The position numbers and the translations under genes were made by a program. Below are positions 48,962 to 56,728 of a stretch of DNA of 64,000 bases, in pieces. Under the pieces are notes generated by a model that saw only the letters and a list, made by a program, of their open reading frames with translations, had not been told where the DNA came from and searched no databases. The first letter of the stretch is position 1; each line of letters starts with the position of its first letter. Origin of the DNA: Pseudomonas sp. SLFW (GTDB taxonomy: Bacteria > Pseudomonadota > Gammaproteobacteria > Pseudomonadales > Pseudomonadaceae); NCBI RefSeq assembly GCF_009905615.1, contig NZ_JAAAKW010000011.1, positions 62,001 to 126,000 on the forward strand, given 5' to 3'.

Positions 48962-48986
48962 CCCTGGCATCCGCCGGGGTTTTTTT
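48962..48986 (+). terminator. Terminator before the scaffold gene
   Basis: CCCTGG and CCGGGG (one G-U) with loop CATCCG, then seven T. Confidence 0.65.
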
Positions 48987-49061
48987 ATGGGCGCGATTCC
49001 GGATGGAGCGCGCCGCACGGAGCCGGATGGCTCAGCAATAGGCGGATGCCTGGAGACCAAC

Positions 49062-49832
49062 ATGAAACTGAAGATCGACGATCAAGGACACGCAGTGCTG
49101 CAGGATGGCAAACCGGTTTACGTCCATGAGGACGGCAAAGAGGTGGCGTTCGACGCCGCTGGAACTGTTGCCACCATCAGCCGGCTGAACGGCGAGGCCA
49201 AGGCCCACCGCGAGCGTGCGGAAACCGCCGAGAAGACCGTGAAGGCCTTCGAAGGCATCGAAGACCCCGCAGCAGCACGCGAGGCGCTCAAGACTATTGC
49301 CAACCTCGATGCGAAAAAGCTGGTGGATGCCGGCGAGATCGAGAAGGTGAAAGGCGAAATCAGCAAAGCCTTCCAGGCTCAGCTGGATGAAGCCAACGGC
49401 AAGGTCCAGACGTTCGAGAAACAGCTGTACGACGAGAAAATCGGCGGTTCGTTTGCCCGCTCGAAGGTGATCGCCGAAAAGCTGGCCATCCCTGCCGACA
49501 TGGTGCAAGCCCGGTTCGGTAGCGCCTTCAAGATCGAAGACGGCAAGCCTGTCGCCTACGACTCGAACGGTAACAAGATCTTCAGCCGCGCGCGCCCGGG
49601 AGAGTTGGCGGACTTCGACGAAGCCATCGAAACCCTGGTCGAGCAGTACCCGTACAAAGACCACATCCTGAAGAGCTCCGGCGGCAATGGCGGCGGCGCT
49701 CCCAGTGGCGGTGGCAAGCCCAATCCGGGCGGCAAAACGTATACCCGTGAGCAATTCTCAGCGCTCAGCCCTGCCGAGCAAGCCAATGTCGGCAAGCAGG
49801 TGGCAAGCGGCGCTGTAACGGTCACGGATTAA
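49062..49832 (+). CDS. Capsid scaffolding protein
   Basis: 256 aa from MKLKIDDQGHAVLQDGKPVY (GGAG upstream). Mostly coiled coil (AKAHRERAETAEKTVKAFEG, EIEKVKGEISKAFQAQLDEA) with a Gly/Pro-rich linker and short C-terminal helix (FSALSPAEQANVGKQ) that likely binds coat. An upstream start at 48948 would run through a terminator and is rejected. Confidence 0.8.
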   Translation: MKLKIDDQGHAVLQDGKPVYVHEDGKEVAFDAAGTVATISRLNGEAKAHRERAETAEKTVKAFEGIEDPAAAREALKTIANLDAKKLVDAGEIEKVKGEISKAFQAQLDEANGKVQTFEKQLYDEKIGGSFARSKVIAEKLAIPADMVQARFGSAFKIEDGKPVAYDSNGNKIFSRARPGELADFDEAIETLVEQYPYKDHILKSSGGNGGGAPSGGGKPNPGGKTYTREQFSALSPAEQANVGKQVASGAVTVTD

Positions 49833-49851
49833 CCCTGAACCGAAGGTCCGT

Positions 49852-49873
49852 GCCCGCTCATTGCGGGCTTTTT
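49852..49873 (+). terminator. Terminator between scaffold and coat
   Basis: GCCCGC and GCGGGC, loop TCATT, followed by five T. Probably sets the scaffold to coat ratio together with an internal promoter. Confidence 0.75.
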
Positions 49874-49892
49874 CATTTATGGAGTTCCGCAC

Positions 49893-51056
49893 ATGAGCAA
49901 CACCCTGACCGGCCTCATTGGCCCGCTGTACGAAGCACTGGACGTGGTATCCCGCGAGCTGGTCGGCTTCACCAAGATCGTAACCATGGACGCATCGGCG
50001 GAAGCTGCCGCTGTGGGCCAAGAGGTACGCTCTCCGGTGGTCCAGCCTGTCAGCCTGCAAGACATCACCCCCGGCCTGACCGCGCCCAACGCCGGGGACC
50101 ACATCATCGGCAACGTGCCGGTCGTCATCACCACCAGCAAGTCCTACCCGATTCGCTGGAACGGTGAAGAGCAGAAGGGCCTGAACGGTCCATCCGGTGC
50201 TGGCACTACCGTCATCATGCGCAACCAGTTCATCAACGCGTTCCGCGCGATTGGTAACGCAGTTGACGCCGATCTGGCCAACGCGGCAGTCCGCGGCGCC
50301 TCTCGCGCAACTGGCACTCCCGGCACGACTCCCTTCGGTGTTCCCGCTGACCTGAGCGACTTTGCTCTGGCTCGCAAGATCCTGGAAGACAACGGCGCGC
50401 CGACCACCAACCTGGGCATGGTGGTGAACTCCAGTTCTGCTGCCAACCTTCGTGGCAAGCAGTCGGTACTGTTCAAGGCGAACGAAGCCGGTACTGACGA
50501 GATGCTGCGTCAAGGCGTGATCGGCCGCGTTGAAGGCTTCGACGTAGGCCAATCGGCACAGCTCAAGCCGGTAGTGAAGGGCACCGGCACCGGTTACCTG
50601 GTGAACAGCACCAGCCTGGTCATCGGTTCCGTGTCGATCCCTGTAGACACCGGCAACGGCACCATCTTGCCGGGCGATGCGATCACTTTCGCGGGCGACC
50701 CTAACGTCTACATGGTGAACGCCTATAGCGCTGGCGTGATCACCATCGGCGGCCCCGGCCTGCTGACGGCGGTTGCTGACAACACCGCAATTACCACCGG
50801 CAACAGCTACGCCCCGAACGTCGCGTTCGCGAAGTCGGCACTGGTTCTGGCTGCTCGCGCTCCTGCGATGCCGGTCGGCCTCGATGGCCGTCCGATCGAC
50901 GCCGCAGACGACATGATGATGATCACCGACCCGGTGTCTGGTTTGAGCTTCCAGCTGACCCAGTACCGCCAGTATCGCCAGATCTACTGGGAGATCGCAC
51001 TGGCGTGGGGTGTGAAGGCCGTCAAGCCGGATCACATCGCCATCCTGCGCGGGTAA
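49893..51056 (+). CDS. Major capsid protein, P22 coat-like
   Basis: 387 aa. SNTLTGLIGPLYEALDVVSR, then VVQPVSLQDITPG, RNQFINAFRAIGNAVDADLA and a C-terminal YRQIYWEIALAWGVKAVKPD follow the P22 gp5-type coat protein family (HK97 fold). The insertion between about residues 230 and 310 is the beta-rich I-domain-like part. Confidence 0.88.
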   Translation: MSNTLTGLIGPLYEALDVVSRELVGFTKIVTMDASAEAAAVGQEVRSPVVQPVSLQDITPGLTAPNAGDHIIGNVPVVITTSKSYPIRWNGEEQKGLNGPSGAGTTVIMRNQFINAFRAIGNAVDADLANAAVRGASRATGTPGTTPFGVPADLSDFALARKILEDNGAPTTNLGMVVNSSSAANLRGKQSVLFKANEAGTDEMLRQGVIGRVEGFDVGQSAQLKPVVKGTGTGYLVNSTSLVIGSVSIPVDTGNGTILPGDAITFAGDPNVYMVNAYSAGVITIGGPGLLTAVADNTAITTGNSYAPNVAFAKSALVLAARAPAMPVGLDGRPIDAADDMMMITDPVSGLSFQLTQYRQYRQIYWEIALAWGVKAVKPDHIAILRG

Positions 51057-51117
51057 TCCGCAGATCACGCAGCGGGGAGCCCCGCTGCCATCCGCTTCAC
51101 CATTCGAGGAAGAGAAA

Positions 51118-51537
51118 ATGTCCAAGAAGACCACCGAGCAACAAGCTGCTGATGCGCAAAAAACCGCCGATGACCTGCAAGCCAAGGCCGACGCTCAAGA
51201 AGTGACGCCTGAGCAGAAGAAAGCCGACGCCGCCGCGCAGAAGGCCGATGACCTGGCCGCCAAAGCACAGGAAGAGCAGGGTAGCGACGAGCGCACCGCT
51301 GACGAGACCTTGGCCGGTGAAGTCGCCGTCATCGATCCAGAAGTGCCCGCAGGCGACCATGAGGCGCAAGTGTTCGGCAACAATCCACTCAACCCGGCGC
51401 TGGCCCCGGGCCTCGACCCGGAAGTGAAGACCGTTCGCATGGTCAACGACAAGCCGAACGGGTCGCAGGCCTTCGCAGATGTTCATCCAGAAATGGTCGG
51501 CGACTACGCGCGTGCCGGGTGGCGCCTGACCGAATAA
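51118..51537 (+). CDS. Phage structural hypothetical protein, 139 aa
   Basis: N-terminal Ala/Lys-rich coiled coil (AQKTADDLQAKADAQ) and a C-terminal domain ending VGDYARAGWRLTE. Follows coat; possibly a head accessory or low-abundance structural protein. Confidence 0.6.
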   Translation: MSKKTTEQQAADAQKTADDLQAKADAQEVTPEQKKADAAAQKADDLAAKAQEEQGSDERTADETLAGEVAVIDPEVPAGDHEAQVFGNNPLNPALAPGLDPEVKTVRMVNDKPNGSQAFADVHPEMVGDYARAGWRLTE

Positions 51538-51549
51538 GGAGATTTCTCG

Positions 51550-51954
51550 ATGCCATCAGTAACCCAAGGGTATCGTCACGGCCCCGGCGGCCTGTACTCC
51601 GAAGTCGATGGCTCGGGGCCTTACTCGGTCAGCGCCTCAGGCGTGGCAACACTGATCGGCGCGGGCGGGGCTTCTGTCTCGTCGGCGCCGGCCAACAGCA
51701 CCACTAGCAGTGTGCCAAGTTCGACCAGCAGCACCGCGCTACTCGCTGCCAATGCCGCGCGCAAAGGCGCGACGGTCTACAACGAATCCACGGCCGTGCT
51801 CTACGTGAAACTTGGTTCCACAGTGAGCGCGTCCAGTTACACCGCGCAGGTGTCTGCCAATGGCTACTACGAAGTGCCATTCGGCTACACCGGTACAATC
51901 TCAGGCATATGGGCGACTGCCAATGGCAACGCCAGGGTAACGGAGTTGAGCTGA
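51550..51954 (+). CDS. Ser/Thr-rich phage protein, possible head decoration
   Basis: 134 aa. A poly-Ser/Thr segment (SSAPANSTTSSVPSSTSS) links a short N-terminus to a compact beta domain (GATVYNESTAVLYVKLGSTV, YYEVPFGYTGTISGIW). Carbohydrate- or capsid-surface-binding is a guess. Confidence 0.6.
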   Translation: MPSVTQGYRHGPGGLYSEVDGSGPYSVSASGVATLIGAGGASVSSAPANSTTSSVPSSTSSTALLAANAARKGATVYNESTAVLYVKLGSTVSASSYTAQVSANGYYEVPFGYTGTISGIWATANGNARVTELS

Positions 51955-52406
51955 TGCCTCTGTACATGCCTCCGGGCCTCACCATCATGCAGGGTGTGTT
52001 CTCCGTTGCCGGTCTGCCATCTGCTACCGACTTTTACAGGCAGTACGCTTGGGTGACCGATCTTCATGATGGTCAGCCTGATTACGTCTTGAGCGATGGC
52101 GTCAACTGGAAGCCTGTAAGGCCGCTGGCCGCGCGCATCGTTGCCAACTCAGATTCACCCATGACGCTTCAAGCACTGGTCAATTCACCGACCCAAGTGC
52201 TACGCGGGGCAATCACGGCAAACCGAACGCTGACCTTGAGCACAGTGCGTGCCTATAGCAGCGCCAAGTTCAGGGTCAAGCGGGAAGCCACCGGTCTGTT
52301 CGGCATCGTCATCGGCGCGCTCGGCACGCTGGGTTTGAACAGCTGGATGGACATGGAATACGACGGAACTCAGTGGGTTCAGACTGCGAGCGGAGGGCTG
52401 CTGTGA
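51954..52406 (+). CDS. Phage structural hypothetical protein, 150 aa
   Basis: From MPLYMPPGLTIMQGVFSVAG; GGAG upstream. Beta-rich with DGVNWKPVRP and a final MEYDGTQWVQTASG, similar to surface-exposed virion domains. Coupled to the preceding gene by a one-base overlap. Confidence 0.6.
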   Translation: MPLYMPPGLTIMQGVFSVAGLPSATDFYRQYAWVTDLHDGQPDYVLSDGVNWKPVRPLAARIVANSDSPMTLQALVNSPTQVLRGAITANRTLTLSTVRAYSSAKFRVKREATGLFGIVIGALGTLGLNSWMDMEYDGTQWVQTASGGLL

Positions 52407-52897
52407 CTTTGATTATCGAGACCGGCAGCGGGCTGCCTGATGCCGAAAGCTTCGCCACCGCCGCCGAACTCGCGGACTACGCATTGAAATTTGGCAAGGT
52501 CGTACCGGCTGACGAGCCCGCGCAAGAGTCTCTACTACGCCGGGCCGCGCTGCAAATGAACGCGCTCCCATGGAAAGGCTGTGCCGTTACTCGCGATCAG
52601 GCACTGGCATGGCCGCGAGAGGGTGTATGCCGGAACGGCTTCGACCTCCCGTGGAATGTCATCCCGGCTCAGATCAAGGCTGGACAGCTTGCTTTGGCGG
52701 CTGAGATCCACGGTGACGACCTCGCAGACCCTGCCACCAAGCAGGGCGCAATCACCGAAGAAACAGTCGGCCCACTCACGACAAAATACGCAGCGGCGAG
52801 CGCGACCGTCACAAAGGCGGCCGCTATCCGTCAGTCATACGCCCAATTTACTGGCCTCGTTGAGTCGAGCGGGCAGATCAAACTGAGCAGATCCTGA
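52403..52897 (+). CDS. Head-tail connector, DnaT-like adaptor
   Basis: 164 aa, GTG start. TLIIETGSGLPDAESFATAA, LLRRAALQMNALPWKGCAV and WPREGVCRNGFDLPWNVIPA are the hallmarks of the DnaT-like/adaptor family at this position of siphovirus genomes. Confidence 0.75.
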   Translation: MTLIIETGSGLPDAESFATAAELADYALKFGKVVPADEPAQESLLRRAALQMNALPWKGCAVTRDQALAWPREGVCRNGFDLPWNVIPAQIKAGQLALAAEIHGDDLADPATKQGAITEETVGPLTTKYAAASATVTKAAAIRQSYAQFTGLVESSGQIKLSRS

Positions 52898-53286
52898 TGG
52901 CAGACATCTATGACCGCGCAAAGGCCACAGCGGCGCGCCTGCTTGCGCCTCGATCTGTTGGTGGCAAAGGGCTGGAGCTGACGCTTGTGCGTGTCACTGA
53001 GGGCGAGTACGACCCCGACGCGGGCGGAGCCAGCCAGGTGACGGAGAACTTCGACGGTTCAGGGCTTCGCGAGAACTATCGCCAATCCGAGATCGACGGT
53101 TCGCGGGTGCAGGAGGGTGATTTCAAAATCCTTATTTCACCCGTGTTGCTGAACGGTTCTGACATGCCGCAACCACTCAGCCAGGACAAGATCCTGTTCG
53201 ATGGTGACACCTACACGATTCAGAACGTTGACCCTTGGGACTATGCTGGCCTCGCGGTCGGCTTCAGCGTACAGGCCAGAAAATGA
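52897..53286 (+). CDS. Head-tail stopper-like protein
   Basis: 129 aa. LELTLVRVTEGEYDPDAGGA and FDGDTYTIQNVDPWDYAGLA form the small beta-barrel typical of neck stopper proteins. One-base overlap with the connector gene. Confidence 0.7.
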   Translation: MADIYDRAKATAARLLAPRSVGGKGLELTLVRVTEGEYDPDAGGASQVTENFDGSGLRENYRQSEIDGSRVQEGDFKILISPVLLNGSDMPQPLSQDKILFDGDTYTIQNVDPWDYAGLAVGFSVQARK

Positions 53287-53855
53287 GCTTTGCACTCCAG
53301 CTTCAAGAGTTTGCCGACCAGTTCAAGGCCGACGCTGACACCGTGGTGCAGAAGGTAGCCATTGACGTGCTGAACGAAGTCATCGACCGCTCGCCCGTGG
53401 GCAATCCTGAGCTGTGGGCTGCGAATGCCGAGGCCACGCATTACAACAACGAGGTCAAGCGCTATAACGCCGAGGCCCGGAACAATCCCGATAACCTGAC
53501 CAAGAACGGAAGGCTCAAGCCTGGACGTTTGCTCAAGGACGGGATGGATCTGGCGGCCGGTAAGGATTATGTGGGCGGGCGATTTCGGGGCAATTGGCAA
53601 GTCACGGTAGATCAGCCCGCTGCGGGCACCCTTGACCGCATCGACCCCAACGGTGGCGAGACCAAAGCCGCGGGCGCTGCTGTAATCGCGGCTCAGAAGG
53701 CAGGCGGCACCATCTGGATTGCCAACAACTTGCCGTACGGTCCGAGACTTGAGTTCGAGTCATGGTCCAAGCAAGCGCCGGCAGGGATGGTCCGGATCAC
53801 CGTCACAAGAGCGCAAGAGTTTGTCGACTCAGCCGTAGCGAGCGTGAAGCAATGA
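53283..53855 (+). CDS. Tail completion / HK97 gp10-like neck protein
   Basis: 190 aa from MSFALQLQEFADQFKADADT. VIDRSPVGNPELW, GGRFRGNWQVTVDQPAAGTL and IANNLPYGPRLEFESWSKQA match the gp10-like family. Overlaps the stopper gene by ATGA. Confidence 0.75.
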   Translation: MSFALQLQEFADQFKADADTVVQKVAIDVLNEVIDRSPVGNPELWAANAEATHYNNEVKRYNAEARNNPDNLTKNGRLKPGRLLKDGMDLAAGKDYVGGRFRGNWQVTVDQPAAGTLDRIDPNGGETKAAGAAVIAAQKAGGTIWIANNLPYGPRLEFESWSKQAPAGMVRITVTRAQEFVDSAVASVKQ

Positions 53856-54268
53856 GCCAAAAACTTGTAAGGGCGCTGCTAGAGTCTCGGCTGTCGACAT
53901 GGGCAAAAGCCAGAACACCGCCGATTAGAGTCGCGTACCAAAACGTGGCGTTCACACCGCAGACCAGTGAAACCTACCTGGCCGCATACCTGCTTCCGGC
54001 ATCGACCACTTCAATCACGCTTGAGGCGACCGACAAGGTGTTCGCAGGGGTCTTTCAAGTGATCATTGTTGCCCCGGGCGGCAGTGGCCCGGGTGTCGCC
54101 GAAGCCATCGCCGCCGAACTGGAAGTATTGTTTCCCAATGCGCTGCGCCTTGCCCGCGATGACTTGGGCCTGATCATCATGAGCCCTGTGGAAACCGGAC
54201 CGCTGTTGGTTGGCGATACCACTATCACTGTCCCCACTTCATTCCAGTACCGCGCAGAAACCGACTGA
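53852..54268 (+). CDS. Tail terminator protein (DUF4128-like)
   Basis: 138 aa. From MSQKLVRALLESRLSTWAKA; PPIRVAYQNVAFTP, YLAAYLLPASTTSI and FQVIIVAPGGSGPGVAEAIA are the minor-tail U / terminator pattern. Caps tail-tube growth. Confidence 0.75.
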   Translation: MSQKLVRALLESRLSTWAKARTPPIRVAYQNVAFTPQTSETYLAAYLLPASTTSITLEATDKVFAGVFQVIIVAPGGSGPGVAEAIAAELEVLFPNALRLARDDLGLIIMSPVETGPLLVGDTTITVPTSFQYRAETD

Positions 54269-54276
54269 GGCTCACC

Positions 54277-54729
54277 ATGCCGAAAAGAGTACCGCTACCA
54301 AACGGCACTACGGTGTGGGTGAGCGCTGAAGTTGACCTGTCAGACCAGACCCCGCCGGCCGTCGATTCCGACAGCTGGGTGCCGGTCAAGAAGGTCACCG
54401 TCCTTACCCAATCCGGTGGCGAAGAGCGTTTCACCTCCTACACACCGCTGGGCGAGTATGAGGACGTGCGCAAGCCCAATGGTCGCAACCCGCTAGATGT
54501 TCAGCTTGGGTTCCAGGATGACCCTGATTCGGATCACCAGACTGTTATCGCCACCGGCCGGGATGCCAGGAAGCCGCTCGCCTGGAAGTACGTTCTACCC
54601 GGAGGAGCGAAGGTCACCTACGTGGGTTTCGCCAGTGGCGGTTTGTTACCGATCCTGGACCGCAACCAATTGATGGTCCTGAACTTCACCATTGCCGTAA
54701 AAGGGACGCCTGCGCGCACCCCTGCCTGA
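54277..54729 (+). CDS. Tail protein, truncated tail-tube paralogue
   Basis: 150 aa. RVPLPNGTTVWVSAEVDL at the start and PILDRNQLMVLNFTIAVKG at the end parallel the following major tail-tube protein. It may be a minor tube subunit or chaperone. Confidence 0.65.
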   Translation: MPKRVPLPNGTTVWVSAEVDLSDQTPPAVDSDSWVPVKKVTVLTQSGGEERFTSYTPLGEYEDVRKPNGRNPLDVQLGFQDDPDSDHQTVIATGRDARKPLAWKYVLPGGAKVTYVGFASGGLLPILDRNQLMVLNFTIAVKGTPARTPA

Positions 54730-54751
54730 TTCATCCACCCCGAAAACCACC

Positions 54752-54771
54752 ACCCGCCATGAGCGGGTTTT
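54752..54771 (+). terminator. Hairpin between the two tail-tube genes
   Basis: ACCCGC and GCGGGT, loop CATGA, then TTT. Possibly partial termination. Confidence 0.5.
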
Positions 54772-54795
54772 CTCGTTATCAAGAGGTAATACCCC

Positions 54796-55455
54796 ATGGC
54801 AAAGTCCATCGCGCTTCCCAACGGCGCAACCTTCGATTTGGCGACCGGTTTTGCCGCTTCGAAAATTATTTCGGCCATCAGCAATGCCAGTCCAGCCGTG
54901 GCAACCGCAGCGGCAAACGGCCTGGCGGATGGCGCCATCATTCTGGTCGACTCCGGCTGGGGTAAGCTTAACGGCCGTGCCGTGCGCGTTACCGCTGCGG
55001 GTACTGACGCGTTCTCACTGGAAAATATCAACACCACCAATACTGACTTCTTCACAGCGGGTGGTGGCGCAGGTAGCTTCCAGGCTGTGAGTGGCTGGGT
55101 GGGAATCACCAAGGTTACCGGTACCCAGTTCAGTGGCGGCGAGCAGCAGTTCACTACCGTTGGCTATCTGGAAGACGATGACGATCATCAGTACCCAACA
55201 AACCGCAGCCCGATGAGCATTGCAATTACGGTAGAAGATCAGCCGACCGCTGCGTATGTCCCAGTTGCTGAAAACTATACCAACAACAAAACTCAGTCTG
55301 TCCTGCGGCTGAATCTGCCAAGCGGTGACAAAATTCTGTACCCGGGTTATTGCACCATCACCGATACCCCCACGCTGTCTCGTAACGAGCTGATGACCCG
55401 CACCGTGAACTTCGCACTGTCTAGCCGTCCAGTGCGCTACCTGAAAGCCGCTTAA
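54796..55455 (+). CDS. Major tail tube protein
   Basis: 219 aa. KSIALPNGATFDLATGFAAS, a central immunoglobulin-like insert, ITVEDQPTAAYVPVAENYTN and TPTLSRNELMTRTVNFALSS. Position directly before the chaperone pair identifies it as the tube subunit. Confidence 0.82.
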   Translation: MAKSIALPNGATFDLATGFAASKIISAISNASPAVATAAANGLADGAIILVDSGWGKLNGRAVRVTAAGTDAFSLENINTTNTDFFTAGGGAGSFQAVSGWVGITKVTGTQFSGGEQQFTTVGYLEDDDDHQYPTNRSPMSIAITVEDQPTAAYVPVAENYTNNKTQSVLRLNLPSGDKILYPGYCTITDTPTLSRNELMTRTVNFALSSRPVRYLKAA

Positions 55456-55465
55456 CAGCGGCTTT
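55444..55465 (+). terminator. Hairpin at the tail-tube stop codon
   Basis: AAAGCCGC and GCGGCTTT close loop TTAACA, which contains the stop codon. May protect the abundant tube mRNA 3' end. Confidence 0.5.
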
Positions 55466-55509
55466 ACCCCTCCTTTCGAACCTCCTTCCAAGCCTTTGGA
55501 GCCTCACCC

Positions 55510-55893
55510 GTGGCCAAAATTACCATCCAGCAAAAGCCGACCTTCACCACTGACGTGGAGATTCCCCGCATCGGCGATAAGCCAGTCAAGGTGCCGTTCA
55601 CCTTCGCCTATCTCGATCGCGACCAGTTGGGCGAGTTTGCCGACGGCGAAATAAGCCACGGCAAAGACTTGACTGAAGTGATCAAAAAGGGCGATGCAAC
55701 CGTGCGCGATGTCACCGCAAAGGCGACCGACTTCGAGTTCAATCAGTTGAAGATGATCGTCAAAGGCTGGGGGTTCGACGATGAACTGAACGACGACAAC
55801 CTGCGCACTCTGGTGCGCAGCGCATCGGCGGTGCCGGATGCAATCCTGACCGCTTACAAGACGGCGTACCACAAGGCGCGCGAGGGAAACTGA
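55510..55893 (+). CDS. Tail assembly chaperone G
   Basis: 127 aa. KPTFTTDVEIPRIGDKPVKV and LKMIVKGWGFDDELNDDNLR are the usual TAC blocks. The gene ends ...GAG GGA AAC TGA: the slippery heptamer GGGAAAC directly precedes the stop. It coats the tape measure during tail assembly. Confidence 0.85.
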   Translation: MAKITIQQKPTFTTDVEIPRIGDKPVKVPFTFAYLDRDQLGEFADGEISHGKDLTEVIKKGDATVRDVTAKATDFEFNQLKMIVKGWGFDDELNDDNLRTLVRSASAVPDAILTAYKTAYHKAREGN

Positions 55894-56207
55894 CAGAGGT
55901 TGCCCGCACGCTCTACACCCCGTCCGTGTCAGCAGAGCAGGCCGCATTGTTCGGCCTTCAGCTTGAGGACATGCAGGAGGAGGTGGAACTGTGGGCGACC
56001 AATGCTCAATCCTTTGCCGTGTTTGAAGCCATGGGCACCCAGTGGCGTATGGGCATGGGCGGAGCTACTGGGCTGGACTACCAAGCCCTGCCAGTAGTCT
56101 TGGACATGGCCGGGCTACGCAAGCGCAAGGACCGCGCCGCGATATTCGCCGACCTGCGGATCATGGAGCGTGAGGCATTGCGGGCAATGGAAGACAACCG
56201 CGAGTAA
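55890..56207 (+). CDS. Tail chaperone T domain, made by -1 frameshift from G
   Basis: This frame has no good start of its own (a GTG at 55926 only). A -1 slip on GGGAAAC at 55884-55890 joins it to G, giving a protein of about 232 aa reading LTEVARTLYTPSVSAEQAAL across the junction. It contains the DUF1799-type EVELWATNAQSFAVF and DMAGLRKRKDRAAIF. Analogous to lambda GT. Confidence 0.8.
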   Translation: MTEVARTLYTPSVSAEQAALFGLQLEDMQEEVELWATNAQSFAVFEAMGTQWRMGMGGATGLDYQALPVVLDMAGLRKRKDRAAIFADLRIMEREALRAMEDNRE

Positions 56208-56262
56208 TGCGTCGCTAAACCCCTAGTGATAGATTGCTGTCATCACAAAGGAGAGCATCAAA

Positions 56263-56640
56263 ATGCGAAATGTGTTGGCCGCGCTGGCTATCTGTTCCAT
56301 TTGCCAAGCGTCTTTAGCTGCAGGAAAAGTCACCTACCTTTCATGCCCGGAGTTGGACAAGCGGGCGGACGATCTGCTGATTGTTCTTGATCAGCAAGGC
56401 GGAACAGCGTCGGTCCAAAGTAAGAAAAGCGGCAGCGGCCTCAACTTCACTTCTCCCGCGTCATTTGGACCAGAAGAGGTTACCTGGAGGAGTGATTCCG
56501 CCAGCTATGCGCAGCTTTACTCCGTGAATCGAGAAAGCCTGATGCTTAAGCGAGAGACAACCAGCGCCATGTCTGGAACTGTCTATAACGCTACTTCGAA
56601 TTGCTCCATCGTCAAGGCCCCGCAATCCAACAAGTTCTGA
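56263..56640 (+). CDS. Exported cargo protein between tail genes
   Basis: 125 aa. Signal peptide ending QASLAA-GK, mature part with VTYLSCPELDKRADDLLIVL and a late NCSIVKAP giving one disulphide. Has its own ribosome binding site (AAGGAGAG) and a strong terminator after it, between chaperone and tape measure: a classic moron. A periplasmic product suggests surface modification or exclusion. Confidence 0.65.
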   Translation: MRNVLAALAICSICQASLAAGKVTYLSCPELDKRADDLLIVLDQQGGTASVQSKKSGSGLNFTSPASFGPEEVTWRSDSASYAQLYSVNRESLMLKRETTSAMSGTVYNATSNCSIVKAPQSNKF

Positions 56641-56687
56641 CCACCTCAGCGAAGCCTCCCAGAACTGGAGGCTTACATCCGTTTAGC

Positions 56688-56711
56688 AACCGGCCATGGG
56701 CCGGTTTTTTT
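56688..56711 (+). terminator. Moron terminator
   Basis: AACCGGCC and GGCCGGTT with loop ATG, then a run of T. Confidence 0.85.
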
Positions 56712-56728
56712 ATGCCCGGAAGAAACCC

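Noticed and set aside
49758..51185. 475-codon antisense frame over the capsid gene
   Set aside because: Shadow of scaffold, coat and the next gene; composition typical of antisense frames, no start signal.
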